Positions 52,717-60,663 of a DNA stretch of 64,000 nt are shown piece after piece. The notes beneath the pieces are model-generated. The model saw nothing but the letters and a program-made list of their open reading frames with translations, did not search any database and was not told the origin of the DNA. A program made the position numbers and the translations under genes. Source of the stretch: Salipaludibacillus sp. LMS25 (GTDB taxonomy: Bacteria > Bacillota > Bacilli > Bacillales > Salisediminibacteriaceae); the NCBI RefSeq assembly GCF_024362805.1, contig NZ_CP093299.1, forward strand, positions 3,690,001 to 3,754,000, written 5' to 3'. Every line of letters starts with the position of its first letter. Positions within the stretch are counted from its first letter, which is position 1.

Positions 52717-52978
52717 GAACCACACCCCCCTCGATGAATTTTGCAATTGCTACAGAGCCGATAAAAGCTAGAATAGCAAGGACAAGGACGACTTCAGCAT
52801 AGGCGATAGTATCTTGAATTAACAGTAATATGGCAGTAAAGCCAATGAGATTAATGCCGATTGTATCCAAAGCTGTTAGTCGATCTGACATGGTAGGACC
52901 GATTAGAGCACGAATAGTACAAGCAAAAATAGAAAGGGACATTAATATTAGTACAATTATTGCAACAGTCGTTAACAT
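52697..52978 (-). CDS. mrpF: Na+/H+ antiporter subunit MrpF
   Basis: A 93-residue protein with three membrane helices and the family sequence GPTMSDRLTALDTIGINLIG. Its start overlaps the mrpE stop (TAATG). Confidence 0.94.
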   Translation of the reverse strand: MLTTVAIIVLILMSLSIFACTIRALIGPTMSDRLTALDTIGINLIGFTAILLLIQDTIAYAEVVLVLAILAFIGSVAIAKFIEGGVVLDRDHH

Positions 52979-53454
52979 TAATGTGTCACCTCCATAATCG
53001 CTTTTTCAAATGAATCATGAATCTCAGCAATAGCCTTTTCTTTGTCAGGTACGTGAATGGAGTGAACAAATAAAGTTCGCCCATCTTTCGAAAAATTCAT
53101 CGTTAAAGTTCCAGGAGTAAGAGAAATCAGATTAGCTAAAAGTGTTACTTCCCAATCTGTTTTGAGTTTTGTCGGTACAGCAATGATCCCTGGTTGAATG
53201 TCTGGATTCGGACTTAAAACAATTTTTGTCATATCAATATTAGACAAGATAAGTTTATAAAGAAACAACACTAATAGTTTGAATACTGCTACAACACGTC
53301 GGAAATAAAAATCGAAGTGTAAAAACCTTCTTAGAACAAATAAAAGTAATAAACCAACGATATAACCAAGCATAAATTCTACGACAGTATACTCGGTCCT
53401 TAACAACATCCATATTAAAGCTAAACCTATGTTTAATAAAATTTGAAAGGCCAT
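52978..53454 (-). CDS. mrpE: Na+/H+ antiporter subunit MrpE
   Basis: A 158-residue protein with N-terminal membrane helices (about 1-75) and a soluble C-terminal part with the family motif NLISLTPGTLTMNFSKDGRTLFVH, cited as ISLTPGTLTMNFSKDG. Five bases separate it from mrpD. Confidence 0.94.
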   Translation of the reverse strand: MAFQILLNIGLALIWMLLRTEYTVVEFMLGYIVGLLLLFVLRRFLHFDFYFRRVVAVFKLLVLFLYKLILSNIDMTKIVLSPNPDIQPGIIAVPTKLKTDWEVTLLANLISLTPGTLTMNFSKDGRTLFVHSIHVPDKEKAIAEIHDSFEKAIMEVTH

Positions 53455-53459
53455 GGCTA

Positions 53460-54941
53460 CTACTCCTTAAGCACAGAATTAATATAGTCGGAAGGATCCA
53501 TAAGTTGCTCAGCAAGTTCCAATGAAAAATGGATAAATGGTTCAGCTGCTACCCCTAAGATAATGGTTAAAGCAACTAATGGGAGGGTAGTAACTAACAG
53601 GTTACCAACCTTTTTATTTTTTGCGTCTGGGTCAGGCGCTTTAACTTCTCCCCAAAAGGACGTCATGAAAATCTTAAGCATGGAGAACAATGTTAAAACC
53701 CCAGTAATAAGACTGACTGCAATAATAAAATAATGTCCTGCTTCTAACCCAGCTACAACGAGAGCGAACTTTCCAAAAAAACCACTTAGAGGGGGAATCC
53801 CTGCTAATGAAAAGGCAGTAATAAAGAATAGCCAACCGACGTATGGATGTGTTTTAAGCAACCCACTCATCTGTTTCAGATGAGATGTCCCAGTGATTTT
53901 TTCTGCGATTCCCGCATAAAGGAACAGAGCCGATTTTACGATAATGTTATGAACGAGAAAATAGAATGTTCCCGCAATGGCCAAAGGTGTGAAGATCCCG
54001 ATTCCCATAATCATATAGCCTACCTGACTGACAATATGAACAGCAAGAATTCGTTTAAAGTCAAACTGAGATACGGCGCCGAGTACCCCGATAAACATCG
54101 TTAAACCGCCAAGAATAAGTAATATTTGAAAAACAAGCGGATCATGCGGAAAAATAAGTGTATATGTTCGCAAAATCGTATAGACGCCGACTTTTGTTAA
54201 CAACCCTCCAAAAAGCGCTGCGATGGCCGCAGGAGGGGCAAAGTAAGAGTGGGGAAGCCAGTAGTACAATGGGAAAATAGCACTTTTAGTCCCGAAAACA
54301 AATAGAAAGATTACCGCGATAACTGATACAACACCAGTCTGCTCTAATTCTGCTACTTTTTGAGACAGGTCAGCCATATTTAACGTGCCGGTGACCCCAT
54401 AAAGATAGGCAATAGCAGTAATGAAAAACATTGATGAGACAGTGTTTATAATAACATACTTCAAAGACTCACGAAGTTGATACCTTTTACTTCCCATTGA
54501 GATGAGAATAAACGAGGCGATTAACATCACTTCGAAAAAGACAAACAGGTTAAATAAATCCCCAGTTAAGAACGATCCGTTCACCCCTACCATTAAAAAG
54601 AGAAAAAAGGGATGAAAATAGTTCTTTTCACGCTCTGCTGAAAACGTCTGAAAAGCAAAAATTAAACAGACGATAGAAAGGAGGGCGGAAAGGGTGACGA
54701 GTGAACTGGATAATAGATCAGCTACTAGTACGATACCAAAAGGTGCTGGCCATGCACCCAATTCAATGGTTTGAATGCCATCAGTATATACGATATATGT
54801 CATATAACTTGATATAACAAGCATCGAGCTCGTGGCAATAATACTGGCAACGCGCTGAATGTGTTTGGAGTTCTTGAAGAATATTAAAATAATACCGACA
54901 AGAAGTGGTATGAGTATGGGTAGAATGACTAAGTTATTCAT
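53460..54941 (-). CDS. mrpD: Na+/H+ antiporter subunit MrpD
   Basis: A 493-residue NuoN/NuoM-like antiporter subunit with about 14 helices. The proton-path lysine and glutamate regions are present: FFEVMLIASFILISMGS, FGTKSAIFPLYYWLPHSYFAPP (cited as KSAIFPLYYWLPHSYF) and LVHNIIVKSALFLYAG. It pairs with MrpA as the two large proton-pumping units. Confidence 0.96.
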   Translation of the reverse strand: MNNLVILPILIPLLVGIILIFFKNSKHIQRVASIIATSSMLVISSYMTYIVYTDGIQTIELGAWPAPFGIVLVADLLSSSLVTLSALLSIVCLIFAFQTFSAEREKNYFHPFFLFLMVGVNGSFLTGDLFNLFVFFEVMLIASFILISMGSKRYQLRESLKYVIINTVSSMFFITAIAYLYGVTGTLNMADLSQKVAELEQTGVVSVIAVIFLFVFGTKSAIFPLYYWLPHSYFAPPAAIAALFGGLLTKVGVYTILRTYTLIFPHDPLVFQILLILGGLTMFIGVLGAVSQFDFKRILAVHIVSQVGYMIMGIGIFTPLAIAGTFYFLVHNIIVKSALFLYAGIAEKITGTSHLKQMSGLLKTHPYVGWLFFITAFSLAGIPPLSGFFGKFALVVAGLEAGHYFIIAVSLITGVLTLFSMLKIFMTSFWGEVKAPDPDAKNKKVGNLLVTTLPLVALTIILGVAAEPFIHFSLELAEQLMDPSDYINSVLKE

Positions 54942-55272
54942 CTTCAGTTCCCCTTAATTCATCGAAATTATCTGTTTTGTGCTCTTTATACGTTCGATAG
55001 GCCAATACGAGCATAAAAGCAGTGATACCGAAACCGATCACGATCGCAGTTAAAATAAGCGCTTGTGGTAACGGATCAGAATAGGCTGACGCCTCTTCCC
55101 CTAAGAGAGGAGGAGCCCCTTGTTGTAGTCCTGATAGTGTTAAAAGTAGTAAATGGGCTCCGTGTGAAATAACAACCACTCCGATGATAACTCTTAATAA
55201 ACTTTTAGATAAAATCAAGTAGGTTGCTACTGTAAAGAGGACACCGATTGTCAGAATCATTAATATTTCCAT
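54934..55272 (-). CDS. mrpC: Na+/H+ antiporter subunit MrpC
   Basis: A 112-residue NuoK-like protein with three helices (GVLFTVATYLILSKSLLRVI; SHGAHLLLLTLSG; LTAIVIGFGITAFMLVLAYR). It overlaps mrpD by eight bases. Confidence 0.95.
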   Translation of the reverse strand: MEILMILTIGVLFTVATYLILSKSLLRVIIGVVVISHGAHLLLLTLSGLQQGAPPLLGEEASAYSDPLPQALILTAIVIGFGITAFMLVLAYRTYKEHKTDNFDELRGTEDE

Positions 55273-55697
55273 CAGCTATCATCCTCCGCAACTGTTAAAA
55301 TAACGAGTAAAGTAAAACCAACGACCACTAAATAGATCCCTAAATCAAAAGGAAGGGCAGTCGTCAATTCCGTTTCCCCTAAAATTGGGAATTCATAATA
55401 TTTAAAGAACTGTTTTAAGAACGGGCGACCTAGAAACATGCCGACCATACCGGTCAAGACAGCTAGTAGTAACCCGGAAGCAATGATTTTTGCGTAATTA
55501 AACGGCAATACTTTTTTAATTGTCTTAATATCAAAACTTAAGAAAAGTAGCACTAGTGCTGATGCTGTCATCAACCCTCCGATAAAGCCGCCACCAGGAT
55601 TGTTGTGCCCAGCGAAAAAGAGAAAAATGGAAAATGCTAGGATGATAAACGCCACGATTCTTGTAATAACATGTAATTGAACGGGAGTATTTTTCAT
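55272..55697 (-). CDS. mrpB: Na+/H+ antiporter subunit MrpB
   Basis: A 141-residue membrane protein with the family segment FAGHNNPGGGFIGGLMTASALV (cited as HNNPGGGFIGGLMTAS) and four helices. The start overlaps the mrpA stop. Confidence 0.95.
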   Translation of the reverse strand: MKNTPVQLHVITRIVAFIILAFSIFLFFAGHNNPGGGFIGGLMTASALVLLFLSFDIKTIKKVLPFNYAKIIASGLLLAVLTGMVGMFLGRPFLKQFFKYYEFPILGETELTTALPFDLGIYLVVVGFTLLVILTVAEDDS

Positions 55698-58120
55698 TAG
55701 ACATCTTCTCCTTTCCGCGCTTTAAATTTAATAAGGACAACGACTCCTAAGGCAACAATCCCTAAAACGAGAACTTCTAACAACGTATCAAGGCCACGGA
55801 AATCAACTAATATGACGTTAACAATGTTATTCCCACCTGCTAACGCATAAGAATTCTCTACAAAGAAATCAGAAATGGGGCTAATTGGGTTCTCATAGCT
55901 ATACGCATGCACACTCAAGGCTGTTAGTGTCACCACGAGTCCAACGCCGATTGAAATGATGAGATTAGATAACCTGAAGACAGGCTTAAACGTCTCTTTA
56001 CGTAATTCAGGCAAGTGATAAAACACGAGTAAGAATAAAACGACCATCACTGTTTCTACGAGTAGTTGGGTCAACGCAAGATCAGGTGCTCGGAAGACGA
56101 CGAAAAGAAGGGCTACGAGAAAGCCTACTACACCCATTAAAACAATAGCAGAAATACGCTTTGAAACAAAAGGAATGACAATCGTACACAAGATTAATGA
56201 TAGAGACACGAGATACATATAAGATGGTATCTCCGTTGTGTTTGTAAAATCCACTGTAAGAGCGTTACTCTGCCACAACATGAAACTGACTATAGCAATT
56301 AAGAAAATAAACATGTATGAAAAGTAATCGCGCAAACGCCCTGTCATTTGTACATTATTCACTACAGAGGAACCGTTAATTAACCCTGTTAAACCATTAT
56401 CATAAAACCAATTCAAAGGGTCTCTCTCTCTTAAGTAAAAGGCAGTTTCTTGCCACTTTTTCTGGTTTAAAAATAATAATGATCCGAAGAAAATAACACC
56501 CATCGTCATAAATAATTCAGTATTAAAGCCGTGCCAATGGTAAATGTTTACATAAAACTGTTCCCCTGAAGCTGTCAGACCAGGCATGATCGATTGCATA
56601 ACAGGCTCAATAATTGTATAGGAAAGTAAATTAGGGAATAGTCCAAATACAATCACTAATGATGCCAGTATAATTGGTGAAATTAATAAACCAATTGGAG
56701 CCTCATGAGCCGCTTTATCGAGTTTTTCAGGCTGATGTTTGCCCGTAAACGTTTTGAACAGCATAATCATGCAGTAGATGAAAGTGAACACACTGGCAAT
56801 CCATGCGACTATAGGGAAAATAACTCCCAAATTACCCACGTTAAAGACATCGAGTGTGGCACTATTTAACGTTCCAGTAAAAAACATCTCTTTACTCAAA
56901 AAACCATTGAAAGGTGGTAAACCAGCCATTGAAGCTATTCCAATCAGAGATACAGTAAAGGTAATTGGCATGATGGTCATGAGACCGCCAAGTTTTCTAA
57001 TATCCCTCGTGCCTGTTTCGTGATCGATGATACCTACGACCATGAACAGGCTTCCTTTAAAGGTAGCGTGATTAATAAGGTGGAACACTGCAGCGAGAAT
57101 AGCAACAACCGGCAAAGATGTGCCGTCAATAATATCATAATGATAGGCTGCAGAACCAAGCCCTAGTAAACTCATGATTAGCCCGAGCTGGCTGACAGTG
57201 GAAAAAGCCAGAATCCCTTTCAAATCTTTTTGTCTAACAGCTGATACTGATCCCCATAGCAACGTAAACAAGCCGAAGCTTGAAATGATCCAGAACCATT
57301 CAGCTTGACCACCAAACACCGGGGTCATACGAGCCACTAAATAAATACCAGCTTTAACCATTGTGGCGGAGTGTAAGTAAGCACTAACAGGTGTAGGTGC
57401 TTCCATCGCATCCGGTAACCAAATATGAAATGGGAATTGAGCTGATTTTGTAAAGGCTCCTAATAAAATTAATAACATAGCAGGAATAAATAAAGGGCTT
57501 GTAACAATGACATCAGCCACAGCAATAATTCCTCTTATACTGAATGTATCTGCCATAAGATACAGTAAGGTAAACCCAGCGAGCATAGAGAACCCGCCCG
57601 TTACGGTAATCAACATAGACTTTTGAGCACCATAACGAGATTTTTCTTTATGGAACCAATACGCGATAAGGAGTGACGACGCAAGACTGGTAATTTCCCA
57701 GAATACATATAAGACAATTAGGTTATCTGATAATACAACACCGAGCATGGCACCCATAAACATCATTAAATAAACATAAAAGTTGTTTAGGGGTTCTTCT
57801 TTTTTATTGGCGATATAATAAATGGAATAAAGAACGACGAGTGTTCCTATTCCAGTAATTAACAAGGCGAAAAGAAGGCTCAAACCGTCGAGATAAACGG
57901 TGAAATTAATGTCAAGAGAAGGAACCCAAGAGACCGAATGACTCACTGTTTCCATAGGCGCCCCGTCTAATGGCAAGTATTGAAAAAGGTAAATAAATAA
58001 AATCAATGGTAACGGTAAAATAAACCAACCTGTATGAAGATGACGGAATTTTTTGTAAATAATCGGCACAAAAATCGCCATAATAAATGGTGCTAAAGTT
58101 ACAAAATGAAGCATTGACAA
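55697..58120 (-). CDS. mrpA: Na+/H+ antiporter subunit MrpA
   Basis: The largest subunit, about 807 residues: a NuoL-like N-terminal part with some 14 helices (YVFWEITSLASSLLIAYW, FPFHIWLPDAMEAPTPVSAY, INHATFKGSLFMVVGIIDH) and an MnhB-like C-terminal part (APDLALTQLLVETVMVVLFL, VDFRGLDTLLEVLVLGI). Mrp complexes export Na+ in exchange for protons and are essential in alkaliphiles. TTG 58120 or ATG 58114 are the candidate starts; the TTG is better spaced from GGAGG. It heads the operon mrpABCDEFG. Confidence 0.96.
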   Translation of the reverse strand: MSMLHFVTLAPFIMAIFVPIIYKKFRHLHTGWFILPLPLILFIYLFQYLPLDGAPMETVSHSVSWVPSLDINFTVYLDGLSLLFALLITGIGTLVVLYSIYYIANKKEEPLNNFYVYLMMFMGAMLGVVLSDNLIVLYVFWEITSLASSLLIAYWFHKEKSRYGAQKSMLITVTGGFSMLAGFTLLYLMADTFSIRGIIAVADVIVTSPLFIPAMLLILLGAFTKSAQFPFHIWLPDAMEAPTPVSAYLHSATMVKAGIYLVARMTPVFGGQAEWFWIISSFGLFTLLWGSVSAVRQKDLKGILAFSTVSQLGLIMSLLGLGSAAYHYDIIDGTSLPVVAILAAVFHLINHATFKGSLFMVVGIIDHETGTRDIRKLGGLMTIMPITFTVSLIGIASMAGLPPFNGFLSKEMFFTGTLNSATLDVFNVGNLGVIFPIVAWIASVFTFIYCMIMLFKTFTGKHQPEKLDKAAHEAPIGLLISPIILASLVIVFGLFPNLLSYTIIEPVMQSIMPGLTASGEQFYVNIYHWHGFNTELFMTMGVIFFGSLLFLNQKKWQETAFYLRERDPLNWFYDNGLTGLINGSSVVNNVQMTGRLRDYFSYMFIFLIAIVSFMLWQSNALTVDFTNTTEIPSYMYLVSLSLILCTIVIPFVSKRISAIVLMGVVGFLVALLFVVFRAPDLALTQLLVETVMVVLFLLVFYHLPELRKETFKPVFRLSNLIISIGVGLVVTLTALSVHAYSYENPISPISDFFVENSYALAGGNNIVNVILVDFRGLDTLLEVLVLGIVALGVVVLIKFKARKGEDV

Positions 58121-58147
58121 GTGATAAACCTCCTTAATTGTATTCAT

Positions 58148-58735
58148 ATGCTGATATGATATATAGGCTTTTGGGAGTATAGAGACAAATATTCATTCAG
58201 TCCTATGTATTAAATGCAAGTAAAATTATAATATAAAATAATTTTTGTTGCATCCCTGACCCCCTCTCTTTAAGAGGGTTAGACTTTTTCTTTTAAATAT
58301 GAAGAAACTCAGAAAAATAGGTAAAAAAACTTTTTTTCAGTACCGATCGATATGAGGGGCACGTATCGATTATGAACCTTAACTAGGAAGGGCGCTAAAA
58401 TGTTCATTTGCGTCACCTCAACAATCAGATATTCAGAAGATGGATCAAATGTAGGAAGGATATCTGAAAGTTCAACCAACCTAACGTTCGTCGTCGCAAG
58501 GATAAACGGGCCCAGTAACTGCTAATCTATTTACAAATAACTGCAGAAATTATCGTTCCTGCGTCGAGTAATCGCAAAGCAGCATCACACAAGGTGAACG
58601 TCCCGAGGAGACTAAAGCATTGCCTAGTAGGGTCTATTAAGATGTGGTGAATGCAAGCTGAAGTGATTCCTTTTAGTGAACAGGTTTGTCTGTAATGGAT
58701 CCAAGCTATATTATTTTAACCAAAAATACTGTTAC
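58148..58735. other. About 590-base gap upstream of mrpA
   Basis: No gene is apparent on either strand. It should hold the mrp promoter, but I cannot pick one with confidence. A CCCTCT/AGAGGG hairpin with a T-rich run (58261-58300) looks like a plus-strand terminator with no gene before it. Bases 58540-58670 look like degenerate Bacillaceae intergenic repeat. Confidence 0.45.
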
Positions 58736-58840
58736 ATAAAGCTAAGCTTCAATCAGTGGGCGTTTTTCTTCATCCCCCACCTAAACTTTTCGACCTTCTT
58801 AAGTTTTGAGGTGAGGGTTTTACTGCCCCTTAAGAGTGGG
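58736..58840 (-). repeat. Repeat A copy 10 (deletion derivative, minus orientation)
   Basis: On the minus strand the left half is complete (GGGGCAGT, CCCTCACCT, GTTTAGGTGGGGG) and then jumps to the loop of the 3' hairpin (GATGAAGAAAAACGCCCACTG). The junction is GTGGGGGAT, which occurs at both deletion borders in full copies. TTTTAT precedes it, and AGCTTAGCTTTAT ends it. Confidence 0.92.
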
Positions 58841-59097
58841 ATAAAATGTTTAAACATCACCATCTAATTCAGGCCGTTTCTGTCTTTTAAAAAGAGCCAT
58901 TATGGAATTGATGTAGGTGTAAAGAGTGGCTTGAGATTACTGTTGATGTCCATTGTTTGTCCTCCTGACATCTTCACTTAGTTACATGTATAAACGTTAT
59001 GTCAAAAAAAGAAGGATGCTGGATACGAATTGAGTTTCTCATGAAGTGTATAAAAAAAAATCATCCGTCCCACCCTTATAAAAAGGAGTGATAACGG

Positions 59098-59316
59098 ATG
59101 AAAGTGAAGACAAAGGCCATAATAGCTGTAAGTATTTTTCTCCTTATTTTTTTTGGAGCAGTAGTAGGGCAAACGATCGTTTCAAAAGAAATGCTAGAAA
59201 GGCAAGAAAATAATGAACAATACGAAGGGTTTATTCTTAATGACTTTTTGAGGAATGACCAACGATTTTCTCCGCGTGAATACATTAAGATCATCCCTAT
59301 CAAGGAAAGGGAGTAG
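59098..59316 (+). CDS. Small membrane-anchored or exported protein
   Basis: A 72-residue protein with a basic start and one hydrophobic segment (about residues 8-26, IIAVSIFLLIFFGAVVG), then a charged tail (KEMLERQENNEQYEGFIL). AAAAAGGAGTGATAACGG is an excellent ribosome site. I do not recognise a family. It is convergent with sda. Confidence 0.65.
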   Translation: MKVKTKAIIAVSIFLLIFFGAVVGQTIVSKEMLERQENNEQYEGFILNDFLRNDQRFSPREYIKIIPIKERE

Positions 59317-59324
59317 CGGTTTTC

Positions 59325-59480
59325 TTATAAATGAATTTGTTTATTAAATTTAGAACGGCGTTCTATTTCTTCAGCTATTAGATTTATGAAATCCTCTGCT
59401 AAATTTAAAGCTTTAGCTTTTTCGTATGTTTCTATTAGAAGTTCATCTGATAAATCCGCTAATGCGCCATACTTTTTCAT
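59325..59480 (-). CDS. sda: Sporulation inhibitor Sda
   Basis: A 51-residue protein: [20 protein letters not shown], then [20 protein letters not shown] and [22 protein letters not shown], the N-L-x-x-DFI-LI-EI-RRS pattern and the length match B. subtilis Sda, a helical hairpin that blocks the histidine kinase KinA when DNA replication is impaired. B. subtilis sda also lies next to yqeG. The start follows AGGGGTGGGC on the minus strand. Confidence 0.88.
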   Translation of the reverse strand: MKKYGALADLSDELLIETYEKAKALNLAEDFINLIAEEIERRSKFNKQIHL

Positions 59481-59676
59481 GTGCCCACCCCTATTTCATC
59501 ATATCGTCAGTGTATTCGGAAATTTTCACTACTTCTTAACCCTCGTAAAAGGCTGTGATATTCAGTGATGCATTCGAGAGTTATTATAGATGTTATAACG
59601 AATTAAAAGTAACAGATCATAACGCAACCCGACGGTTTAGAGTTAAAAAGGCTAGGAAAGGTTGTCCCATCCTATG
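59481..59676. other. Upstream region of sda
   Basis: About 200 bases without another gene. It holds ATAGATGTTATAAC (59586-59599), a 14-base motif also found at the operator-like site at 16429-16442. No DnaA box is in this part; the boxes lie beyond repeat B6. Confidence 0.4.
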
Positions 59677-59830
59677 TTACAGATAACCGTCCGAAAAACT
59701 CCGGCCCGAAAAGAGAGAGAAGAGATAAATCTATATAGGCGTGAGTGAACGGCGGTTAATGTCCTGATTCACTCAACTACCAATCAGTGGGAGAAGAACG
59801 AAAACTCCCACTGATTGAAGGTTCGTTTAT
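59677..59830 (+). repeat. Repeat B copy 6 (full length)
   Basis: Starts TTACAGATAACCGTCCG, with the inner arm CTCCGGCCC partly degraded, GCGTGAGTGAACGGCGG, linker CTGATTCACTCAACTACC, complete 3' hairpin CAATCAGTGGG / CCCACTGATTG, end GGTTCGTTTAT. The left flank is TATG rather than TTTAT. Confidence 0.93.
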
Positions 59831-59896
59831 GAATCAGCTTTAAGACGTGTGTTGCATAGATATTACCATGAATTGTAAGGCATCTCAAATGATATT

Positions 59897-59996
59897 TTAT
59901 CCACAATTATAGTGGGTATCTTTGTGGATACAATGTTAATATCTTTCAATTAAGTAATACTTATAAGTGATCAAGTTGTGTAAAAACTTATCCACA
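59897..59996 (+). promoter_or_regulatory. DnaA-box cluster upstream of yqeG
   Basis: Two perfect DnaA boxes, TTATCCACA at 59897-59905 and 59988-59996, and one near match in the opposite direction (TGTGGATAC, 59923-59931). From memory, the yqeG region is one of the few DnaA-box clusters on the B. subtilis chromosome, so the cluster appears conserved in position. Confidence 0.8.
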
Positions 59997-60051
59997 GATT
60001 TAAGTGAGTGTTGGGAAATGTCGAAAATTATTTTTAAGTTTTTTATTCTGT

Positions 60052-60081
60052 TTGAAATTACTGTTTGAATACAGGTATTAT
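60052..60081 (+). promoter_or_regulatory. SigA-type promoter of yqeG
   Basis: TTGAAA (60052-60057), 18 bases, TATTAT (60076-60081), 52 bases before the yqeG start. Confidence 0.5.
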
Positions 60082-60132
60082 AGACAAGAACAACTGTATG
60101 GCTAATTTGTCGATAAACTAGGAGGCATATGA

Positions 60133-60663
60133 GTGTTAAAACAATTTATTCCAGACCAATACGTGAAATCGATTTTCGAGATTTCTATTGAACAGCTTAA
60201 GGAACAGGGTGTTAAAGGAATTATAACGGATCTTGATAATACATTAGTTGAATGGGACAGAGCCGATGCCACGGATAAGCTCATTGAGTGGTTTGAGCTT
60301 TTAAGAGCGCAAGGCTTTCATATTGTCATTGTGTCAAATAATAATGAAAAGCGTGTCAAACACTTTGCTGACCCACATAACATCTCCTTTATTCATAGTG
60401 CCCGCAAGCCTCTTAGTAAAGCATTTAAAACGGCTTGTAAGTTAATGAAATTAAAAAGAGAAGAAACAGTCGTGATTGGTGATCAGCTTTTAACTGATAT
60501 TCTTGGAGGAAATCGTGCAGGGTTTCAAACTATCTTAGTTGTGCCTGTGGCTCAAACAGATGGCTTTCTAACGAAATTTAATCGACGAATTGAAAGGCGT
60601 GTATTTCATACGATGAAAAAAAAGGGGTTGATCGAATGGGAGAATTCGGACGAGAACAACTGA
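60133..60663 (+). CDS. yqeG: HAD-family phosphatase YqeG
   Basis: A 176-residue HAD hydrolase. Motif I is ITDLDNTLVEWDR with both catalytic aspartates, motif II IVIVSNNNE, the lysine in ARKPLSKAFK and motif IV VVIGDQLLTDILGGNRAG. The family (TIGR01668, YqeG/PGPP) includes phosphatidylglycerophosphatases. GTG start at 60133 with GGAGG seven bases upstream; an ATG four bases earlier is out of frame. It overlaps yqeH by 28 bases. Confidence 0.93.
   Translation: MLKQFIPDQYVKSIFEISIEQLKEQGVKGIITDLDNTLVEWDRADATDKLIEWFELLRAQGFHIVIVSNNNEKRVKHFADPHNISFIHSARKPLSKAFKTACKLMKLKREETVVIGDQLLTDILGGNRAGFQTILVVPVAQTDGFLTKFNRRIERRVFHTMKKKGLIEWENSDENN

Noticed and set aside
58676..58867. 63-codon plus-strand frame across repeat A10
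   Set aside because: Most of it is repeat sequence; no ribosome site and no homology.
59386..59568. 60-codon plus-strand frame opposite sda
   Set aside because: The minus strand encodes a clear Sda homologue here; the plus frame is its shadow.
5878..59830. CRISPR array as an explanation of the recurring sequence
   Set aside because: The copies are kilobases apart, about 150 bases long and hairpin-structured, with no spacer pattern and no cas genes.
5878..59830. Repeats as simple Rho-independent terminators
   Set aside because: Several copies lie downstream of a proper terminator or between divergent genes, and they have no T tract after the hairpins. They may affect transcript ends by chance, but that does not explain the TTTAT flanks and tandems.
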